Shown one piece after another: positions 8,701 through 10,562 of a DNA stretch of 10,562 nucleotides. Position 1 is the first letter of the stretch; the number at the start of each line of letters is the position of its first letter. The stretch comes from Deltaproteobacteria bacterium (GTDB lineage Bacteria; Desulfobacterota; Desulfobacteria; Desulfobacterales; Desulfatirhabdiaceae), in NCBI GenBank assembly GCA_021778975.1, contig JAJYBO010000082.1:1-10562 (forward strand). The letters run 5' to 3'. The notes beneath the pieces are model-generated. The model was not told where the DNA came from. It saw nothing but the letters and a program-made list of their open reading frames with translations, and did not search any database. Position numbers and translations under genes: made by a program.

Positions 8701-8903
8701 ATCATTTAGAAAAAATATTTGACGCCTTCTATCAGGTGCAGGGCGATAAATCCCGCCTTACCCCCGGAACCGGTCTGGGTCTGTCGCTCGCCAGGAAATT
8801 CGTGCAACTGCACGGTGGCGGCCTCCGGGCGGAAAGTGAAGGACCGGGCAAAGGAAGCCGTTTTGTGATCGAGCTGCCGCTGAACGATCACCGCAATATA
8901 TAA
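5703..8903 (+). CDS. Membrane sensor histidine kinase (dCache-HAMP-PAS-GAF-PAS-HisKA-HATPase)
   Basis: A 1066-residue sensor kinase. A transmembrane helix (about 16-38) precedes a periplasmic double-Cache-like region (about 40-320, with a KADRPYF segment near 154-160 and ISDPALNQ near 173-180). A second helix (about 325-348) leads to a HAMP linker (about 348-400). A PAS domain (about 404-512), a GAF domain (about 535-690) and a second PAS domain (about 696-815) follow. The catalytic core has the phosphoacceptor H840 in SRFLANMSHELRTPMN, the N-box asparagine N961 (NLLANAVKFT), the ATP-lid glycines in EDTGIGI (991-997) and GTGLGLSLA (1022-1030), and an F-box FDAFYQ. All key residues are intact, so it should autophosphorylate. 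There is no fused receiver or HPt domain. The ATG overlaps the preceding stop (ATGA), which implies translational coupling to the large membrane protein. Receivers encoded just downstream are the likely phosphate acceptors. The ligand cannot be told from the sequence. Confidence 0.93.
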   Translation: MNRAAFWNQHLTFRIRLIAAFLLMGGISAGIMAVYGFFHERHLIYASIERQYTAINQAGVLQIGRLLDEVREDMQIAALMPRTQDVIQSMAQPAKAPAYRQSVQRLGHIFSVMLKASGQYVQICLLDAAGMEVVRIDGDSTAPVIVPDKELQSKADRPYFRETCKLSAGHIYISDPALNQKQGKILATHRAVVHMGTPLFDHDNVLRGILVITIDTDFLLYRAFSDMPDAELPYFVSDMRGFYIHHCSDPDDEWGGPEDLGAGHSLRQDYPHAADVLLSGKSGVVESGPWKIFFAPIPLSADASRFLVLGHLVSRRDILKSANQFIGVFLGVMLLGFGLAIVSALWLSGLMTAPLNALRFGARQIAAGHLAQRIEALGSPEFLELAGDFNEMASRLEKSYNSLQAEYQHLFENANDAIVIHALDGRILDVNQTAVTSLGYTRDELLRNTVQNIMTQAEAILYAMIVGNIQEKGSAIIESVIQCKDGATIPVEISATMLKYQGQPAIQSFVRNIRERKQAEARLLKSNRELKTRNVISLAIGRYLDLTQLLDTVLKRIVQLLEMDMAGISLMEPGGDGLKLWVQSGFPPELLEAAAYLKVDQGLSGWVVSRRRPIIMKISEYPFQNVQPILRREGIQTIAGIPLISRETVVGAMLLACRTDRAFDAEELETMTTFGAQIAVAVENVRLYEQVLQEKRYAETVVQSISDGVYTVDRNNVILSWNKGAEFITGYAGQDVIGKPCSEILRHQDDSGQVLCNGEHCPLRIIWKSNGPVSVDGVFFRNPSGRLRPVSLSASPIMDSNGEVVGAVEIFRDISKEVELIHNIQLVSQAKSRFLANMSHELRTPMNAILGFSEVLSEEYFGPLNAKQKEYVADILSSGNHLLALINDVLDLSKVEAGKMELEAEPCPVMDIIEDSLLMIREKAVKHGITIHRDIPESMETRQIYADSRKLKQTLFNLLANAVKFTQDSGGITVRVRVSDPPGATLQIAVEDTGIGIHPDHLEKIFDAFYQVQGDKSRLTPGTGLGLSLARKFVQLHGGGLRAESEGPGKGSRFVIELPLNDHRNI

Positions 8904-8922
8904 ATAAGAGGTTGTTGAAATT

Positions 8923-9309
8923 ATGCTAAAAACTGTACTGGTTGTGGAAGATGAGCCTTTGAATATCAAGCTGCTCAAGGATGTTCTCCGATATGCGGGG
9001 CACGCGGTTATCGAGGCGGTCAACGGCCAGGAAGGTGTTGACCTGGCCATCGCGAACAAGCCCGATATCATCCTGATGGACATTCAATTGCCCATCATGG
9101 ACGGTATGGAAGCCACCCGCATTCTCAAGGCGAATCCGGACACCCGAAACATCCCCATCATCGCGCTGACCGGGTATGCCATGACCGGAGACGAAAATCG
9201 CATGCGTGAAGCGGGCTGTGACGGATATCTCTCCAAACCGTTCAAGGTGGCGGAGCTGCTCCGAATGATGAATTCCATGTCCGGACAGAACAGCGCCGGT
9301 GATGCCTGA
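8923..9309 (+). CDS. Single-domain CheY/DivK-like response regulator
   Basis: A 128-residue protein consisting only of a receiver domain. The acidic pair E9/D10, phosphoacceptor D53 (in ILMDIQLPIMDG), T83 and K105 (YLSKPF) are all present, so it should accept phosphate. The sequence pattern, especially MDIQLP and IPIIALTGYAMTGDENRMREAGCDGYLSKP split around the switch residues, is closest in style to DivK-type receivers. Those act by binding partner proteins or by carrying phosphate in a relay, with no output domain of their own. The gene starts 19 bases after the kinase stop, with AAGAGG (8906-8911) upstream of the ATG at a rather long spacing of 11 bases. Its position between the kinase and the HD-GYP regulator suggests that it is a second target of the same kinase, or a phosphate sink or shuttle. 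It could also regulate another kinase elsewhere. Confidence 0.92.
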   Translation: MLKTVLVVEDEPLNIKLLKDVLRYAGHAVIEAVNGQEGVDLAIANKPDIILMDIQLPIMDGMEATRILKANPDTRNIPIIALTGYAMTGDENRMREAGCDGYLSKPFKVAELLRMMNSMSGQNSAGDA

Positions 9310-9318
9310 CCGGGGTAT

Positions 9319-9324
9319 GGAAGG
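9319..9324 (+). promoter_or_regulatory. Ribosome binding site supporting a TTG start
   Basis: GGAAGG lies 9 bases before TTG 9334-9336. The codons right after the TTG read KKPVILVVDDED, the expected first beta strand and acidic pair of a receiver. The first in-frame ATG comes only at residue 19 and would delete that strand, so TTG is the start. Confidence 0.6.
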
Positions 9325-9333
9325 TAACTTATT

Positions 9334-10386
9334 TTGAAAAAACCTGTCATCCTTGTCGTTGATGACGAAGATCGCAACCTGCGCCTGATGGAAGCGCTCC
9401 TGACGCCTGAAGGTTATGACATCGTGATGGCCGCCAATGGCGGAGAAGCACTCGATAGAGTCGCTGAAACGCCGCCGGATGTCATCCTGATGGATATCAT
9501 GATGCCGGTCATGGATGGCCTCGAAGCGACGCGGCTCTTGAAGCAGAATCCCGAAACCTGCGACATACCGGTTGTCATGGTGACGGCGCTTCGGGATGTC
9601 CATGACCGGGTGAAAGCCCTGGAAGCCGGGGCCGACGATTTTTTGAGCAAGCCTGTGGACAAGCTGGAATTGCGCATCCGCATTCAAACGCTGGTCAAGG
9701 TCAAGGCGTACCACGATCATCTCCGGGATTATCAAAAGAAACTGGAAGCCACCGTCGCCCAGAAAACCGTGCAATTGCAACAGACGCTGGAAGCGCTTCA
9801 GGTGGCTTCGCTGGAGTCTATCCACCGGCTTTCCCGCGCAGCGGAGTATAAGGACGAAGAAACCGGCGCGCATATTCAGCGGATGAGCCGCTATTCGATG
9901 GCAATCGCCCGGCAATTGGGGCTTGACGCCAAAACCGTTGAGCGCATTTTGTACGCGGCCCCGATGCACGATGTGGGGAAGATCGGTATTCCGGACAGAA
10001 TTCTTTTGAAGCCGGGAAAACTGAATCCGGATGAATGGGAAATCATGAAGCGCCACACGGTCATTGGGGGTAAAATTCTTGGTGGTTCTCACAGCGCCTT
10101 TATCCGGCTGGCGGAAGTCATTGCCCTGACCCACCACGAACGCTGGGATGGCGCCGGTTATCCCAATGGCCTGAAAGAAAGGGCTATTCCGCTGGTGGGG
10201 CGGATTACCGCGATCGCCGATGTCTTCGATGCACTGACATCCCGCAGGCCGTACAAGGATGCGTTTTCGCTTGAAAAGTCTCGATATATCATCTACGAAG
10301 GCGCCGGAACCCATTTCGATCCCAAGGTTGTAGAAGCCTTTCTGGCCATATGGCCAGAGATACTCGCCATCAAGAACGATTATTGA
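9334..10386 (+). CDS. Response regulator with HD-GYP c-di-GMP phosphodiesterase domain (RpfG-type)
   Basis: A 350-residue two-domain regulator. Residues 1-120 form a receiver with acidic residues D10, D11 and E12, phosphoacceptor D54 (ILMDIMMPVMDG), T84 and K107. Residues about 121-165 form a probable coiled-coil linker. Residues about 166-345 form an HD-GYP domain, which hydrolyses cyclic di-GMP. The metal-binding set looks complete: E176, H180, H212-D213, H241, H267-H268 and D296, with K216 and the GYP signature in HHERWDGAGYP (267-277). The spacing of these residues matches HD-GYP proteins reported to hold a three-metal centre, so an active enzyme is likely. Phosphorylation of D54 by the upstream kinase would be expected to change phosphodiesterase activity and so c-di-GMP controlled traits such as biofilm or motility. 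It starts at TTG, 24 bases after the preceding gene, and looks like the last gene of the operon. Confidence 0.94.
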   Translation: MKKPVILVVDDEDRNLRLMEALLTPEGYDIVMAANGGEALDRVAETPPDVILMDIMMPVMDGLEATRLLKQNPETCDIPVVMVTALRDVHDRVKALEAGADDFLSKPVDKLELRIRIQTLVKVKAYHDHLRDYQKKLEATVAQKTVQLQQTLEALQVASLESIHRLSRAAEYKDEETGAHIQRMSRYSMAIARQLGLDAKTVERILYAAPMHDVGKIGIPDRILLKPGKLNPDEWEIMKRHTVIGGKILGGSHSAFIRLAEVIALTHHERWDGAGYPNGLKERAIPLVGRITAIADVFDALTSRRPYKDAFSLEKSRYIIYEGAGTHFDPKVVEAFLAIWPEILAIKNDY

Positions 10387-10402
10387 CGCCACCTTCCGGC
10401 GT
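10386..10402 (+). other. Small hairpin at the operon end
   Basis: ACGCC at 10386-10390 pairs with GGCGT at 10398-10402 around a 7-base loop, starting at the last base of the HD-GYP stop codon. No T-run follows, so it is at best a weak or factor-dependent terminator. I see no convincing intrinsic terminator anywhere in 10387-10527. Confidence 0.25.
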
Positions 10403-10406
10403 GTTA

Positions 10407-10458
10407 GGTGATTTTCAACAAAGAACACCTCGTGCTGAAAGGAGGGGATTTTTCAACA
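10407..10458 (+). repeat. Imperfect direct repeat GG(T/G)GATTTT(T)CAACA
   Basis: GGTGATTTTCAACA at 10407-10420 recurs as GGGGATTTTTCAACA at 10444-10458, differing by one substitution and one extra T. TTTTTCAACAGG-type strings are common in repeats of related genomes as I recall them, so this is probably part of the repeat mosaic and not a specific operator. Confidence 0.4.
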
Positions 10459-10522
10459 GGCGCGGAAGGCGCGGAAAATTCCCCTCCTTTGGAGGGGTGG
10501 CAGGCGAAGCCTGACGGGGTGG
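10441..10522 (+). repeat. Palindromic repeat cluster (REP-like)
   Basis: GGAGGGGA (10441-10448) is perfectly complementary to TCCCCTCC (10480-10487). The same CCCCTCC (10481-10487) also pairs perfectly with GGAGGGG (10491-10497) across a 3-base loop, so two structures compete. A third stem, CAGGC-GAA-GCCTG (10501-10513), sits between two GGGGTGG copies (10494-10500 and 10516-10522). Two tandem copies of GGCGCGGAA lie at 10459-10476. The CCCCTCC/GGAGGGGTGG...CGGGGTGG layout resembles palindromic elements I recall in front of DUF559-type and REP-associated transposase-like genes in various bacteria. That match is from memory. Confidence 0.6.
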
Positions 10523-10527
10523 TTATC

Positions 10528-10562
10528 ATGCGCAAACTGACTCGCTATATGTCCCAGCCATA
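10528..10562 (+). CDS. Possible start of an ORF running off the window
   Basis: ATG at 10528 opens a frame reading MRKLTRYMSQP up to the window edge, with GGTGG (10518-10522) 5 bases upstream as a possible ribosome binding site. Eleven codons are too few for a family call. Because the palindromic cluster just before it resembles elements that precede DUF559 endonuclease-like genes, that family is a guess worth testing. It may also not be a gene. Confidence 0.2.
   Translation, partial: MRKLTRYMSQP

Noticed and set aside
8007..8705. 232-codon - strand frame opposite the kinase core
   Set aside because: It lies opposite the conserved HisKA and ATPase motifs and shows no motif of its own.
8926..10428. 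500-codon open frame on the - strand opposite the two response regulators
   Set aside because: The + strand encodes unmistakable receiver and HD-GYP domains with all catalytic residues. The antisense product shows no domain, so it is a codon-bias shadow.
10387..10450. Intrinsic terminator after the HD-GYP gene
   Set aside because: The hairpins there have only 4-5 base pairs, and none is followed directly by a T-run; the ATTTTT at 10448-10453 has no strong stem in front of it.

Overview
The window is about 10.5 kb of GC-rich DNA (57-60% by eye) with almost every gene on the + strand. It reads like a chromosome of a deltaproteobacterium (Desulfobacterota), probably an uncultured or filamentous Desulfobacterales-type sulfate reducer. 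That placement is an inference from gene style and from short interspersed repeats that I recall from that group. I cannot name the species.

Layout, left to right: (1) the C-terminal end of an EcsC-family gene, cut by the window edge. (2) A cas6-like RAMP endoribonuclease gene, apparently with its own sigma-70-type promoter inside the end of the EcsC gene. No CRISPR array and no other cas gene is present. (3) A 140-base gap holding an interspersed-repeat-like sequence and what may be a truncated start of a predicted AAA-ATPase gene. (4) A 1395-residue membrane protein of unknown function, built from two similar halves, with a second signal-peptide-like segment at the junction. (5) A 1066-residue sensor histidine kinase (dCache, HAMP, PAS, GAF, PAS, HisKA, HATPase_c) whose start codon overlaps the stop of the membrane protein gene. 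(6) A stand-alone CheY/DivK-like receiver. (7) A receiver fused to an HD-GYP c-di-GMP phosphodiesterase, starting at TTG. (8) A 3' intergenic stretch packed with palindromic repeats, followed by the first codons of an ORF that runs off the window.

Genes 4 to 7 look like one operon: the junctions are a 4-base overlap, a 19-base gap and a 24-base gap. The kinase has no receiver of its own, so the two receiver proteins downstream are its natural partners. The simplest model is that a periplasmic or membrane signal, perhaps sensed together with the large membrane protein, drives phosphotransfer to a single-domain receiver and to an HD-GYP output that lowers c-di-GMP. The large membrane protein is the least understood part and the best candidate for something undescribed. 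The cas6-like gene seems to be a separate transcription unit.
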